Assembly (NCBI GenBank): GCA_934486785.1
Contig: CAKSQK010000004.1
Span: forward strand, 124,001 to 188,000
Length of the DNA stretch: 64,000 nt
Direction of reading: 5' to 3'
Source of the DNA: an uncultured Niabella sp.
GTDB taxonomy: Bacteria > Bacteroidota > Bacteroidia > Chitinophagales > Chitinophagaceae
The position numbers and the translations under genes are program-made. Under the pieces are notes generated by a model that worked only from the letters and a program-made list of their open reading frames with translations, was not told where the DNA came from and searched no databases. Numbering within the stretch: position 1 is the first letter of the stretch; the number at the start of each line of letters is the position of its first letter. Of the stretch, positions 8,739-17,744 are shown in pieces.

Positions 8739-9848
8739 TCAGGGCTGGCAGCCTTTGCCTTTCACAAATATTTTTGTTCCCATGATCTCGTAGTCTGAGC
8801 TGGTGGAAAGGCAAATGATCTTCAGCAATACAAACAGGTCTTTATTGCTCACATCACCGGTAAATACACATTTATAAAGATTGCTGTTTTCCACCACCAC
8901 TTCTATACCGTACACTTTTTGTATATCGTCAAACACCACATCCAGGGTTTGCTGATCATAAATAAAACCTGTGGGGCTGCGCTCATCGCTTACGCCGTTC
9001 CATGCCGAATCAACAGGGCTGCCGGGTTTGGTTTTGATAACGGGCAGCGGGTTTTCTACAAGTGTGGGCAAAATCTTACGGCTTTGTATAGAGTAAACCA
9101 CCCGCTGGTTGGCGTTGAGAATGACGGCATCTGCGGTTTTGCTATTTTCCTGCGCTATTTCATTGTTGTGATACACCTGTACCCTGCCCGTGCGTACCGC
9201 CACTTCCACGTCGCCGTTAGCGGTATTGGTATAAATGTCAAAGCTTGTACCCAGCACTTTTGTAACCAGGTCATTACAATACACCAAAAATGGCCTTTCG
9301 GCATCATGGCTCACATCAAAGTGAGCATCTCCCTGTAAGTAAACCTCTCTTTTATTGCCGGTAAATGCCGGCGGATAATATATTTTACTGCCTGGCTGCA
9401 ACACGATCACGCTGCCATCGCTCAATACTTCTTTTAATCCCTGCGTGGTTTTATTCTCTTTTACTATATCTGATGCGGGTATGATGGAAGCAAACCTGGA
9501 TGGTTCTTCTTTTTTCAGATAAAGCACCGTTATTAAAACTGCAACCGCCACCATACATGCCGCAGCCACCCATTTGTACAGCCGGGCTGATTTCTTAGAG
9601 GCAGGCACCATTTGTTTCACGTTATGATCAGCCGAAAGAATATTTCGAATAATTTCCTGCGCCACGTGTGGCGGAAGATCGCCACTGGTTTTAATGTCAC
9701 TAAAAAAATCATCGGAAATTTGCTGCTTTACCACATCATCATACCTGTCGCTTAGCAACAGCGAAAAGAATTCATCAGATTCTTCTGCTGAACAGTTGCC
9801 GTTGCGGTACTTCGCAAGCAGGTATAAAATGCGGTGATTGTCAGTCAT
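8739..9848 (-). CDS. FecR family anti-sigma factor / signal transducer
   Basis: This 369-residue inner-membrane protein has an N-terminal cytoplasmic sigma-binding region (about 1-90) and a single membrane helix (about 92-111, YKWVAAACMVAVAVLITVLY). The periplasmic FecR domain follows (about 145-250, GSVIVLQPGSKIYYP, REVYLQGDAHFDV, VLGTSFDIYT, VEVAVRTGRVQVYH). A C-terminal DUF4974-type domain ends the protein (about 300-369, LDVVFDDIQKVYGIEVV, FTGDVSNKDL). This is the standard Bacteroidota FecR design: it holds the sigma factor until the STN domain of the receptor contacts the periplasmic part. It starts 77 bases after the sigma gene ends, in the same operon. Confidence 0.93.
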   Translation of the reverse strand: MTDNHRILYLLAKYRNGNCSAEESDEFFSLLLSDRYDDVVKQQISDDFFSDIKTSGDLPPHVAQEIIRNILSADHNVKQMVPASKKSARLYKWVAAACMVAVAVLITVLYLKKEEPSRFASIIPASDIVKENKTTQGLKEVLSDGSVIVLQPGSKIYYPPAFTGNKREVYLQGDAHFDVSHDAERPFLVYCNDLVTKVLGTSFDIYTNTANGDVEVAVRTGRVQVYHNNEIAQENSKTADAVILNANQRVVYSIQSRKILPTLVENPLPVIKTKPGSPVDSAWNGVSDERSPTGFIYDQQTLDVVFDDIQKVYGIEVVVENSNLYKCVFTGDVSNKDLFVLLKIICLSTSSDYEIMGTKIFVKGKGCQP

Positions 9849-9925
9849 ATCATACAGCCTTCTATTGTATATACCGCAAAAGAGAGCGCATGGAGTACAA
9901 CGCTTAAAAAAAATTTGTAAAAGAT

Positions 9926-10504
9926 TTAAAGACAGATCACAGACAGGAGGTTATTTTCCCTGAGATAGGTTTTAATAGAAATTAATGCCCGTGCCATATG
10001 GGTTTTTACGGTAAGTGGCGAGGTATTCATTTTTTCCGCGATCTGCTTGTAAGTAAGGCCTGTTTCGCGCGCCATTAAAAAAACCTCTTTTTGTTTTACA
10101 GAAAGGCTGTTAATGGCCGTGTTAAGGTGCATTTTATATTCATGCATTTGTAATGCATCCTCCACATAATTCTCAGCCAGGTTTTCAAGCGCCTGGGCAT
10201 CATCTATTTTTATCCACTGGTGGGCAATGGATTTAAGCTGGTTTAATAAATAATTTTTTGATACTGTTAATAACCAGGGCTCGATAGAGGTTTCGGTATG
10301 CAAATCTTTTCGAAAGAACCAGAGCTTTAAAAAAATGTCCTGCACGGCTTCCTGCGCCAGCACAGGCGATTTGAGATACAGTACCGCCAATTTATAGATC
10401 CTGTTGCGGTAATGATCATAGATCAACTGGAAAGCATATTCGCTGTCCTGCTTCAGCAAAGCGATCAGTTTTAACTCCTGGTATTTTTTTTCGTTCAAAT
10501 GCAT
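9926..10504 (-). CDS. ECF RNA polymerase sigma factor (Bacteroidetes expansion type)
   Basis: This 192-residue protein has sigma region 2 at about 20-90 (AFQLIYDHYRNRIYKLAVLYLKS, EAVQDIFLKLWFFR) and sigma-4 with a helix-turn-helix at about 128-180 (SVKQKEVFLMARETGLTYKQ, TVKTHMARALISIK). It lacks region 3, as ECF factors do. With FecR and the STN-type SusC it forms a cell-surface signalling trio that should switch on the mannan locus. A near-copy of the CGTTTAAGCGAA site lies 21 bases upstream of its start, which may give an extra level of control. Confidence 0.95.
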   Translation of the reverse strand: MHLNEKKYQELKLIALLKQDSEYAFQLIYDHYRNRIYKLAVLYLKSPVLAQEAVQDIFLKLWFFRKDLHTETSIEPWLLTVSKNYLLNQLKSIAHQWIKIDDAQALENLAENYVEDALQMHEYKMHLNTAINSLSVKQKEVFLMARETGLTYKQIAEKMNTSPLTVKTHMARALISIKTYLRENNLLSVICL

Positions 10505-10524
10505 GGCAGGGCTGAGACAATTAC

Positions 10525-10536
10525 CGATTAAGCGAA
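10525..10536. promoter_or_regulatory. Operator-like site upstream of sigma gene, CGATTAAGCGAA
   Basis: This site differs at one base from the two CGTTTAAGCGAA copies at 720 and 776. It has the same orientation and a similar distance to the start codon of a minus-strand gene (21 bases, versus 27 for SusC at 693). This is the main reason to treat the motif as a real site and not a chance repeat. Confidence 0.4.
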
Positions 10537-10654
10537 GCTAATGCTTTGGCCATATTTCACAAAATATTACCGCACCCTTTATTTAAGGAAATATTGCTAC
10601 ATTAGCGGCGTATTCCTGAACACAAAAAGATAAACAGAAATCTACCTGTAAGAA

Positions 10655-11404
10655 ATGAGCAGAGCGCCTGGTAAAATAAGAAACCGGAATATTGTGAGGA
10701 AGTTGGTACATTTTGTTGTTGGCTTGTCTACCTACCCGGGAATTGCCATTTTTAATAAGTTAACGATAAAAGGCGCAGAACACCTGTCAGCGCTTCCTGC
10801 CCGCAATGTACTTTTTGTAAGTAATCATCAAACCTATTTTATGGATGTGATTACGCTGTTTCATATTTTTTCTGCAGTAAAATGGGGCAAAAAAAATAGA
10901 CTGGGCCTGCCTTATTATTTCTTAAACCCATACACCAGGGTAAATTATGTGGCTGCTGAAAAAACCATGAAAAGCAGCCTGATGAGCCGTTTGTTTTTGC
11001 TGGCAGGCGGCCTGACCGTGCGCCGCACCTGGAATGAGGATGCCAAAGAAAGCCGCAGCGGGCTTGACCCTTCGGATACCCGTAAAATAGAAAGATCGCT
11101 TTCAAATAACTGGATCATTACTTTTCCGCAGGGAACCACCACGCCTTTTGCCCCGGCAAGAAAAGGAACCGCGCTTATCATCAAACATCACAAACCCATA
11201 GTTATACCTGTTGTGATCAATGGTTTTTCAAAGGCCTTTACAAAAACAGGCGTGGGATTTAAAAAAACAGGCACACAGCTTACCGTTACATTTAAAGCGC
11301 CGTTAAACATCAATTTTGACGCTTCTACAAAAGAAATTACAGAACAGTTGATGAAAGCCATTGAGCAAAGTGAGGAGTTTATGCCGGAAGTGTTAAGGCA
11401 CTGA
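10655..11404 (+). CDS. PlsC-like 1-acyl-glycerol-phosphate acyltransferase family protein
   Basis: This 249-residue protein has the acyltransferase block SNHQTYFMDV (about residues 52-61) and FPQGTTTPF (about 153-161, replacing the usual FPEGTR), followed by a VIPVVINGF block. These are the motifs of glycerol-phosphate acyltransferases of phospholipid synthesis. The His-Asp spacing is HX5D, not the usual HX4D, and the second motif has Gln for Glu. This could be a subfamily trait or a shift in substrate. Divergent from the sigma gene. Its TGA (11402-11404) directly abuts the stop codon of the convergent hisIE. Confidence 0.8.
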   Translation: MSRAPGKIRNRNIVRKLVHFVVGLSTYPGIAIFNKLTIKGAEHLSALPARNVLFVSNHQTYFMDVITLFHIFSAVKWGKKNRLGLPYYFLNPYTRVNYVAAEKTMKSSLMSRLFLLAGGLTVRRTWNEDAKESRSGLDPSDTRKIERSLSNNWIITFPQGTTTPFAPARKGTALIIKHHKPIVIPVVINGFSKAFTKTGVGFKKTGTQLTVTFKAPLNINFDASTKEITEQLMKAIEQSEEFMPEVLRH

Positions 11405-11998
11405 TCACTTTTTATGGCGCCCTTCCAAAACCTTCACCACATCATTTAAAGAAAAACCTTTGGCCTGCAGCAAAACCAGTAGGTGAAAAGTAAGGTCAGC
11501 GGCTTCGCCTAAAAACAATTCATCATTGTTATCTTTTGCTTCGATCACAATTTCCACGGCTTCCTCTCCCACTTTTTGGGCAATTTTGTTGATGCCTTTT
11601 GCAAACAAAGAAGCGGTATAAGATTTTTCTGAAGGATGCAGCCTTCTATCTGTAATTACCTGTTCCAGCTCGTGCAAAGTAAAGCTGTCATTGGCTTTTC
11701 CAAAACAGCTTGTGTTGCCGGTGTGGCAGGTAGGGCCCTGCGGCTCGGCTTTGATGAGCAGGGTATCATGATCACAGTCTTCCAGTATTTCTTTTACGAT
11801 TAAAAAATTTTGTGAAGTTTCACCTTTTGTCCACAGGCGCTGTTTGCTGCGGCTGTAAAAGGTCACCCTGCCTTCGGCCTGTGTTTTTGCAAGCGCTTCT
11901 TCGTTCATATAACCCAGCATTAATACCTGCAGCGTTTGCGCGTGCTGCACAATCACCGGCATCAGCCCGTCAGTAAATTTTGAAAAATCAGGTGTCAT
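11405..11998 (-). CDS. hisI: Bifunctional phosphoribosyl-AMP cyclohydrolase / phosphoribosyl-ATP pyrophosphatase
   Basis: This 197-residue HisIE fusion catalyses steps 2 and 3 of histidine synthesis. The HisI domain (about 1-105) has the metal-binding set DCDHD (74-78) and Cys91/Cys98 in PTCHTGNTSCFG. The HisE domain (about 110-197) has KVGEEAVEIVIEAK and EAADLTFHLLVLL, the alpha-helical MazG-like pyrophosphatase core. It is the last gene of the his operon, 30 bases after hisF. No terminator hairpin follows; the stop codon touches that of the convergent acyltransferase gene. Confidence 0.97.
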   Translation of the reverse strand: MTPDFSKFTDGLMPVIVQHAQTLQVLMLGYMNEEALAKTQAEGRVTFYSRSKQRLWTKGETSQNFLIVKEILEDCDHDTLLIKAEPQGPTCHTGNTSCFGKANDSFTLHELEQVITDRRLHPSEKSYTASLFAKGINKIAQKVGEEAVEIVIEAKDNNDELFLGEAADLTFHLLVLLQAKGFSLNDVVKVLEGRHKK

Positions 11999-12028
11999 AT
12001 TGTTGGTATCATTTTTTTACAGAAAAAA

Positions 12029-12784
12029 TTACATTCTCACATTAATATTATGTTCGGCAAGAAATTCTTTCAAGCGGGGAATAGGCACTTCACCAAAATG
12101 AAAAATGCTTGCAGCCAGTGCAGCATCCGCAGCGCCGTGCGTAAACACTTCCACAAAATGTTCCATATTACCCGCCCCGCCTGATGCAATAACAGGGATG
12201 TTCAGCGACTGGCTGATCTGCCTTGTAATGTCAATGGCAAAACCTTCTTTAGTGCCGTCGTTCTCCATTGATGTGAGTAAAATTTCTCCCGCGCCCAGAC
12301 CGGCGCATTGCTTTGCCCATTCCGTGGCAATCAGGTCTGTGGGTGTTCTGCCGCCGTGTGTAACCACCTTCCACACGCCATCAAATAATTTAATGTCAAT
12401 TGCCACCACCACGCACTGGCTCCCAAAATTCAGCGCCAGATCTTTTATTAGTTGCGGGTTTCGCACAGCTGAGGTATTCACTGAAATTTTATCAGCACCG
12501 TTTTCAAGCAGCACCGAAACGTCTTCTACGGTATTGATGCCGCCGCCCACTGTAAATGGTATATTGATGTGCGTGGAGATATTTCTTACAAGATCAGAAA
12601 GCGTTTTACGCTTGTCAACGGTAGCCGTAATATCCAGGAACACCAGCTCATCGGCTCCTTCATCGCTGTAACGCATGGCCAGCTCTACAGGATCGCCGGC
12701 GTGGCGCAAATTGACAAAATTGGTTCCTTTAACGGTTTGCCCGTCCTTAATGTCTAAACAGGGTATGATCCTTTTTGCTAACAC
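12029..12784 (-). CDS. hisF: Imidazole glycerol phosphate synthase, cyclase subunit
   Basis: This 251-residue (beta/alpha)8 barrel starts [15 protein letters not shown], with catalytic Asp11 (in CLDIKDG) and Asp130-type residue in [12 protein letters not shown]. Phosphate-binding loops are FTVGGGI and [12 protein letters not shown]. It uses ammonia from HisH to make imidazole glycerol phosphate and AICAR. The start is a GTG at 12784; family members begin at exactly this residue, so the GTG is well supported. It sits between hisA (58 bases upstream) and hisIE. Confidence 0.98.
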   Translation of the reverse strand: MLAKRIIPCLDIKDGQTVKGTNFVNLRHAGDPVELAMRYSDEGADELVFLDITATVDKRKTLSDLVRNISTHINIPFTVGGGINTVEDVSVLLENGADKISVNTSAVRNPQLIKDLALNFGSQCVVVAIDIKLFDGVWKVVTHGGRTPTDLIATEWAKQCAGLGAGEILLTSMENDGTKEGFAIDITRQISQSLNIPVIASGGAGNMEHFVEVFTHGAADAALAASIFHFGEVPIPRLKEFLAEHNINVRM

Positions 12785-12842
12785 GATTTTTTTATTGAAA
12801 AGATTTTATTTGAATAATATTCTCTCACACAAAAATGATTAA

Positions 12843-13556
12843 TTAAAAGATTGACAATTCCTTCAGAGAGATCCTTCCTTCATAAATAGCTTTGCCCACA
12901 ATGGCGCCTGCACAACCAATGGCCCGCAAATCCTCAAGGTCTTTCAGGCTGCTTACACCCCCGCTGGCAATAAGGCGGATGCCTTCCACTTCATCAATGA
13001 TCTTTTTATACAGATCATTTGAGCTGCCCTGCAACAAACCGTCTTTACTGATGTCGGTACAAAAAAACTGCTCCAAACCTTTGGCGCGGTAGTGTTTCAA
13101 AATGTTGAACACATTCACTTCCGTGGCTTCCGTCCAGCCTTTGATCATGATCTTTTCATCCAGCACATCTGCACCCAGGATGAATTTTTCAACGCCAAAT
13201 ATATTTAACCACTCCTGAACAAGCTGTGGCTTTTTAACGGCCATACTTCCTATTGCAGCATAGCGCGCGCCGCTGTCAAGAGCGATCTGCACATCTTTTG
13301 CACTGCTGATGCCGCCGCTAAAATCTATTTCCAACTTTGTTTTACCGGCAATGGTTTCAAGCACTTTCCAATTTCTCACTTTCCCCTCTTTTGCGCCGTC
13401 AAGGTCTACCATATGCAGTCGCTGCAGGCCTGCATCTTCAAACTGCAAAGCCAAGTCAAGGGGGTTTTCATTATAAATTGTTTTCTCACTGTAATTGCCT
13501 TTTACCAGTCGCACGGCTTTGCCGTCAATAATATCAATGGCGGGTATGATTTGCAT
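12843..13556 (-). CDS. hisA: Phosphoribosylformimino-AICAR ribotide isomerase
   Basis: This 237-residue (beta/alpha)8 barrel is an Amadori-type isomerase and catalyses step 4 of the pathway. Signatures are IIPAIDIIDGKAVRLVKGNY (Asp8 region), LEIDFSGGISS, the second catalytic Asp in CTDISKDGLLQG, and the phosphate-binding IASGGVSSLKDL and GAIVGKAIYEG. The length is normal for HisA. It begins 7 bases after hisH ends, so translation is probably coupled. Confidence 0.97.
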   Translation of the reverse strand: MQIIPAIDIIDGKAVRLVKGNYSEKTIYNENPLDLALQFEDAGLQRLHMVDLDGAKEGKVRNWKVLETIAGKTKLEIDFSGGISSAKDVQIALDSGARYAAIGSMAVKKPQLVQEWLNIFGVEKFILGADVLDEKIMIKGWTEATEVNVFNILKHYRAKGLEQFFCTDISKDGLLQGSSNDLYKKIIDEVEGIRLIASGGVSSLKDLEDLRAIGCAGAIVGKAIYEGRISLKELSIF

Positions 13557-13563
13557 GATGCTG

Positions 13564-14148
13564 TTATAGTTCTAAAAAATTTTTCAATATCTGTTGGCCG
13601 ACCGCGGCGCTTTTCTCCGGGTGAAACTGTACGCCGTAAAAATTATCTTTTTGAAGCGCGCTGCTGAATTCATTTGCATACACGGTTGTTGCGATTGTTT
13701 CCGGCGCCAGCACGGCATAATAGCTGTGCACAAAATAACAATAAGACTGATCCGGCACATTTTTAAACAAACCCTGCTCTCCCGGATGGATCGTGTTCCA
13801 GCCTATTTGCGGAATTTTCATTGTATTGCTTACAAACTTTTTTACGCTCACATCAAATATGCCCAGGCAGCGGGTGTCATTTTCTTCGCTGTGCCTGCAA
13901 AGCAGTTGCAGCCCCAAACAAATGCCCAGCAAAGGTTGTTTTGCCGCTTTGATCACATCATCAAGCCGGCGCTGCCTTAAATATTCCATAGCGGTGCTTG
14001 CTTCACCTACGCCGGGAAAAATGATCTTATCGGCAGATAAAATTTCTTCTGCATCATCCGTTACACCTGCATTGACGCCCATGCGCTCCAATGCAAAAAG
14101 AACAGATCGTACATTGCCAGCGTTGTATTTTATAATCTTTACATTCAT
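13564..14148 (-). CDS. hisH: Imidazole glycerol phosphate synthase, glutamine amidotransferase subunit
   Basis: This 194-residue class-I glutamine amidotransferase has the nucleophile Cys77 in LLGICLGLQLL, with His and Glu in YGVQFHPEKSA near the C-terminus. The oxyanion strand motif is IIFPGVGEASTAM. It releases ammonia from glutamine for HisF. It lies between hisB (18 bases) and hisA (7 bases). All catalytic residues are present. Confidence 0.97.
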   Translation of the reverse strand: MNVKIIKYNAGNVRSVLFALERMGVNAGVTDDAEEILSADKIIFPGVGEASTAMEYLRQRRLDDVIKAAKQPLLGICLGLQLLCRHSEENDTRCLGIFDVSVKKFVSNTMKIPQIGWNTIHPGEQGLFKNVPDQSYCYFVHSYYAVLAPETIATTVYANEFSSALQKDNFYGVQFHPEKSAAVGQQILKNFLEL

Positions 14149-14166
14149 TGGTAAGGGGTTACTTCT

Positions 14167-15306
14167 TTATAAAACACCTTTTGTACTGGGCAACTGGTTG
14201 TTTCCTGGTGTTCTTTTTACAGCCATTTTTATGGCTTTTGCAAAAGCTTTAAAAATGGATTCAATTTTATGATGCTCATTTGCTCCTTCTGCCTTAATGT
14301 TCAAATTGCATTTTGCAGCATCGCTGAACGATTTAAAAAAATGGTAGAACATTTCTGTTGGCATCTCACCTATCTTCTCGCGTTTAAATTCGGCCTCCCA
14401 CATCAGCCAGGGCCTGCCGCCAAAATCAATGGCCACCTGTGCCAGGCAGTCATCCATAGGCAATAAAAAACCATAACGTTCCATACCGGCTTTATTACCC
14501 AGCGCCATTCCCAATGCTTCGCCCAATGCAATGCCGGTATCTTCAATGGTGTGATGCTCATCTATATGCAAATCGCCATCTGTGTTTATTTTAAGATCCA
14601 TCCCGCTGTGGCGGCCTAACTGGTGCAGCATGTGATCGAAAAAGCCAAGGCCGGTTTGTATTTCGCATTGCCCCGTACCATCCAGGTTGATGCAGATGCT
14701 GATCTTTGTTTCATTGGTATTGCGCACATGCTGTACCCTGCGCTCTTTCATTTGCAGGTAAGCATAAATATCTTCCCAGCTTTTTGTTTTTAAGGCAATG
14801 ACAGCGGCAAGGTCTTTTACCGTATCAGCAATTTCTGCTGCGCCAAGCGCTTCATTCAGATTAAGCCAGATGCCTTTACAGCCAAGGTTTTTGGCCAGTT
14901 GTATGTCAGTAATACGATCGCCAATAACATATGAGCCGGCCATATCGTATTCAGGGTTATTGATATAATGCTGAAGCAAACCCGTACCAGGCTTGCGTGT
15001 GGGCGCATTCTCTTCAGGAAAGGTTCTGTCTATGAGCACTTCTTTAAAAAAGATGCCTTCACTTTCAAGGTTGCGCATAACAAGATGATGCGGTGGCCAA
15101 AAGCTGTCTTCGGGAAAGCTTGCTGTTCCCAGACCGTCCTGGTTGGTGATCATCACCAGTTCAAAATCCATTTCCCTGGCAATTTTACCCATCCATGTAA
15201 ACATGCCGGGATAAAAAGTGATCTTGTCAAATGAATCCAACTGGTAAGTGGGCGGCGCTTCATTTATGAGTGTTCCATCACGATCTATAAACAATACTTT
15301 TTTCAT
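14167..15306 (-). CDS. hisB: Bifunctional histidinol-phosphatase / imidazoleglycerol-phosphate dehydratase
   Basis: This 379-residue fusion has an N-terminal HAD phosphatase (about 1-165) with Asp8 and Asp10 in [21 protein letters not shown] and [16 protein letters not shown]. The C-terminal dehydratase (about 185-379) has metal-binding [14 protein letters not shown] and [19 protein letters not shown]. It carries out steps 6 and 8 of the pathway. The fused form is the one known from enterobacteria; many other phyla have separate genes. It lies 28 bases after hisC. Confidence 0.97.
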   Translation of the reverse strand: MKKVLFIDRDGTLINEAPPTYQLDSFDKITFYPGMFTWMGKIAREMDFELVMITNQDGLGTASFPEDSFWPPHHLVMRNLESEGIFFKEVLIDRTFPEENAPTRKPGTGLLQHYINNPEYDMAGSYVIGDRITDIQLAKNLGCKGIWLNLNEALGAAEIADTVKDLAAVIALKTKSWEDIYAYLQMKERRVQHVRNTNETKISICINLDGTGQCEIQTGLGFFDHMLHQLGRHSGMDLKINTDGDLHIDEHHTIEDTGIALGEALGMALGNKAGMERYGFLLPMDDCLAQVAIDFGGRPWLMWEAEFKREKIGEMPTEMFYHFFKSFSDAAKCNLNIKAEGANEHHKIESIFKAFAKAIKMAVKRTPGNNQLPSTKGVL

Positions 15307-15334
15307 TTCAAATTTTTATGAAAGCAATGATCTG

Positions 15335-16420
15335 TCAGTTTACTGCTCCAGGGTCAAATGCTTTTAACGTATCTATTAATAATTGATTTTCCTTAGCTGT
15401 GCCCACCGTTATGCGTAAGCAATTTTCACAGCCTTTCACGTTGCTTCTGTTGCGCACAATAATACCATGCCCCTGCAAATATTTAAAAATATCATTCGCA
15501 TGTTCCATTTTTACAAGTAAAAAATTAGCATCGCTGGGATATACTTTTTGTACGTGCGGCAACGCTTGCAGGCTTTCTTCCAAAGCCTCACGCTCTGCGA
15601 TGGTTTGCTTCGTCCAGTTGTTTACCTTATCCACATCCTGCAACGCTTCCAGGGCCAGCTCCTGCGTGGCAATATTGATATTATAAGGATATTTCACATT
15701 GTTCATGATATTGATGATCTCCTTATTTGCAAAGGCAACACCCAGGCGCAACGCAGCCAGCCCCCATGCTTTTGAAAAGGTTTGCAAAATCACCAGGTTG
15801 GGATAATCCATTAACTGCAGCGACAGTGTTTTTTGCCTTGCATAATTGATATAAGCCTCATCTACCACCACAATACCGTCAAAATTATTCAGTATGATCT
15901 CCATATCCTGCCGGGTAATGCTGTTGCCGCTGGGGTTGTTGGGCGAGCAGATAAAGATCATTTTGGTGTAATCATCCACCGCGTCGGCAATCGCCTGTAT
16001 ATCCATTTGAAATTCGCTGGTGAGCGGCACTTCTTTTACCTGCACATTATTAATAGCCGCTGCCACGCCATACATTCCATAAGTGGGTGGCAGCGTAATA
16101 ATATTATCAAATCCGGGCTCACAAAAAATGCGGAATAAAACGTCAATAGCTTCATCGCTGCCGTTTCCGGTAAATATATTTTCTACAGCAACGCCTTTAA
16201 TGGTGCTGATACGTTGTTTTAATGCATGCTGCACAGGGTCGGGGTATCGATTGAGCTGCTCCTCTTTATGATTGGCATGTAAAACTATTGGCGATCCAAT
16301 TGAGTTTTCATTGGCATCCAGCATCACACTTGCTTCTCCGCTAAACTCGTGGCGCGCTGTGGAATAAGGTTGAAGGTTGAGAATATTTTCACGTACCAGA
16401 TTTTGAAGATTGAATTCCAT
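15335..16420 (-). CDS. hisC: Histidinol-phosphate aminotransferase
   Basis: This 361-residue fold-type-I PLP enzyme has the Schiff-base lysine in TFSKAWGLAALRLG (about residue 220). Cofactor and substrate residues lie in IFTGNGSDEAIDVL, ICSPNNPSGN, VVDEAYINYA and the C-terminal GCENCLRITVGT. It converts imidazole acetol phosphate to histidinol phosphate, step 7. It follows hisD by 26 bases. Confidence 0.97.
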   Translation of the reverse strand: MEFNLQNLVRENILNLQPYSTARHEFSGEASVMLDANENSIGSPIVLHANHKEEQLNRYPDPVQHALKQRISTIKGVAVENIFTGNGSDEAIDVLFRIFCEPGFDNIITLPPTYGMYGVAAAINNVQVKEVPLTSEFQMDIQAIADAVDDYTKMIFICSPNNPSGNSITRQDMEIILNNFDGIVVVDEAYINYARQKTLSLQLMDYPNLVILQTFSKAWGLAALRLGVAFANKEIINIMNNVKYPYNINIATQELALEALQDVDKVNNWTKQTIAEREALEESLQALPHVQKVYPSDANFLLVKMEHANDIFKYLQGHGIIVRNRSNVKGCENCLRITVGTAKENQLLIDTLKAFDPGAVN

Positions 16421-16446
16421 TGCTTTTATTTTTCTACATTTTCAGA

Positions 16447-17730
16447 TCAGCTATTTACAGTCTGCATCCTTACTTTAACCGCGTTGCTGTGTGCCTGCAA
16501 GCCTTCGGCTTCAGCCATCGTAGTAATGGTGTTGGCCAATGACCGTAACCCTATTTTGGTTAATTTTTGAAACGTAATTTTTTTACAAAAACTATCTACA
16601 GACACTCCGCTGTACATGGCAGCGTAACCATTTGTTGGCAAAGTGTGGTTGGTACCACTTGCATAATCGCCGGCGCTTTCAGGTGAGTAATTGCCAACAA
16701 ACACCGAACCTGCAGTGGTAATTTGTTTTAATAGCTGATCGGTTATTTTACAAGCCAGTATCAAATGCTCGGGAGCATAATAATTTGAAAAAGCTACGGC
16801 TTCTTCAGAATTGTTTACAACTATCATCCTGCAATGTTCCAGCGCTTTTTGAATGATCGGCTTTCTTTCCAAAGCCTTCAATTGCGACTGAATGGCTTTT
16901 TGCACAGCTTTACAAATTTCTTTTTTGGTGGCTACCAATACTACCTGCGAGTCTGCGCCATGCTCAGCCTGCGCCAGCAGGTCTGCCGCAACAAATTCCG
17001 CATTTGAAGTTTCATCAGCAATCACCAGTACCTCTGAAGGGCCTGCAGGCATATCAATAGCCACAACGTTTTGAACAAGTTGCTTTGCAGTGGTTACATA
17101 TTGGTTTCCGGGACCAAAAATTTTAAACACGGCGGGCACAGTTTCAGTTCCATATGCCATAGCGGCTATGGCCTGTGCGCCGCCTGTTTTATACACTTTT
17201 GAAATATTGCACAATTTTGCTGCCATCAGGATCGCATCGTTGATCTTACCGTTTTGATCGCTGGGCGTACAAAGGATCATTTCTTTACAGCCTGCTATCA
17301 GGGCGGGCACACCCAGCATTAAAACCGTTGAAAACAACGGCGCCGATCCGCCAGGAATGTAAAAGCCCACTTTTTCAATAGCCCTGGCTTCGCGCCAGCA
17401 GGTAATGCCCGGGGCAATATTTACTTTTTCCCCGGCCTCTGTTTGCGTGCTGTGAAATTTAAAAATGTTTTCTTTTGCCTGCTGCAAAGCCTGCTTCAAA
17501 TCTGCGGAAATATTTTTTTCAGCGGCTTCAAACTCTTCGTCTGTTACGGCCAGTTGTTTCAAAACGGCGCTGTCAAATTTTCGTGCATATTTCTTTAAGG
17601 CACGGTCGCCGTTCTTTGCTACATCACTAATGATCTTTTGCACAACAGGTACCAGTTGGCTGTTGTCTTGCAAAGGGCGCCGGCAAATATCTGCCCATGT
17701 ATTTTTTTCAGGATTGATATACATTTTCAT
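16447..17730 (-). CDS. hisD: Histidinol dehydrogenase
   Basis: This 427-residue zinc-dependent NAD enzyme catalyses the last two oxidations to histidine. Family signatures are VGFYIPGGSAPLFSTVLM, FGPGNQYVTTAKQLV, AIDMPAGPSEVLVIAD, DLLAQAEHGADSQV (zinc-ligand His), YYAPEHLIL (catalytic Glu-His) and SGTNHTLPTNGYA. Length is normal. The gene begins 14 bases after hisG ends. A second ATG two codons in (MYINPEK) is an equally possible start. Confidence 0.98.
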   Translation of the reverse strand: MKMYINPEKNTWADICRRPLQDNSQLVPVVQKIISDVAKNGDRALKKYARKFDSAVLKQLAVTDEEFEAAEKNISADLKQALQQAKENIFKFHSTQTEAGEKVNIAPGITCWREARAIEKVGFYIPGGSAPLFSTVLMLGVPALIAGCKEMILCTPSDQNGKINDAILMAAKLCNISKVYKTGGAQAIAAMAYGTETVPAVFKIFGPGNQYVTTAKQLVQNVVAIDMPAGPSEVLVIADETSNAEFVAADLLAQAEHGADSQVVLVATKKEICKAVQKAIQSQLKALERKPIIQKALEHCRMIVVNNSEEAVAFSNYYAPEHLILACKITDQLLKQITTAGSVFVGNYSPESAGDYASGTNHTLPTNGYAAMYSGVSVDSFCKKITFQKLTKIGLRSLANTITTMAEAEGLQAHSNAVKVRMQTVNS

Positions 17731-17744
17731 AACTGGCCAAACAT

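Noticed and set aside
12105..12671. 188-codon plus-strand open frame inside hisF
   Set aside because: Shadow of hisF; composition rich in Ser/Pro/Ala without motifs.
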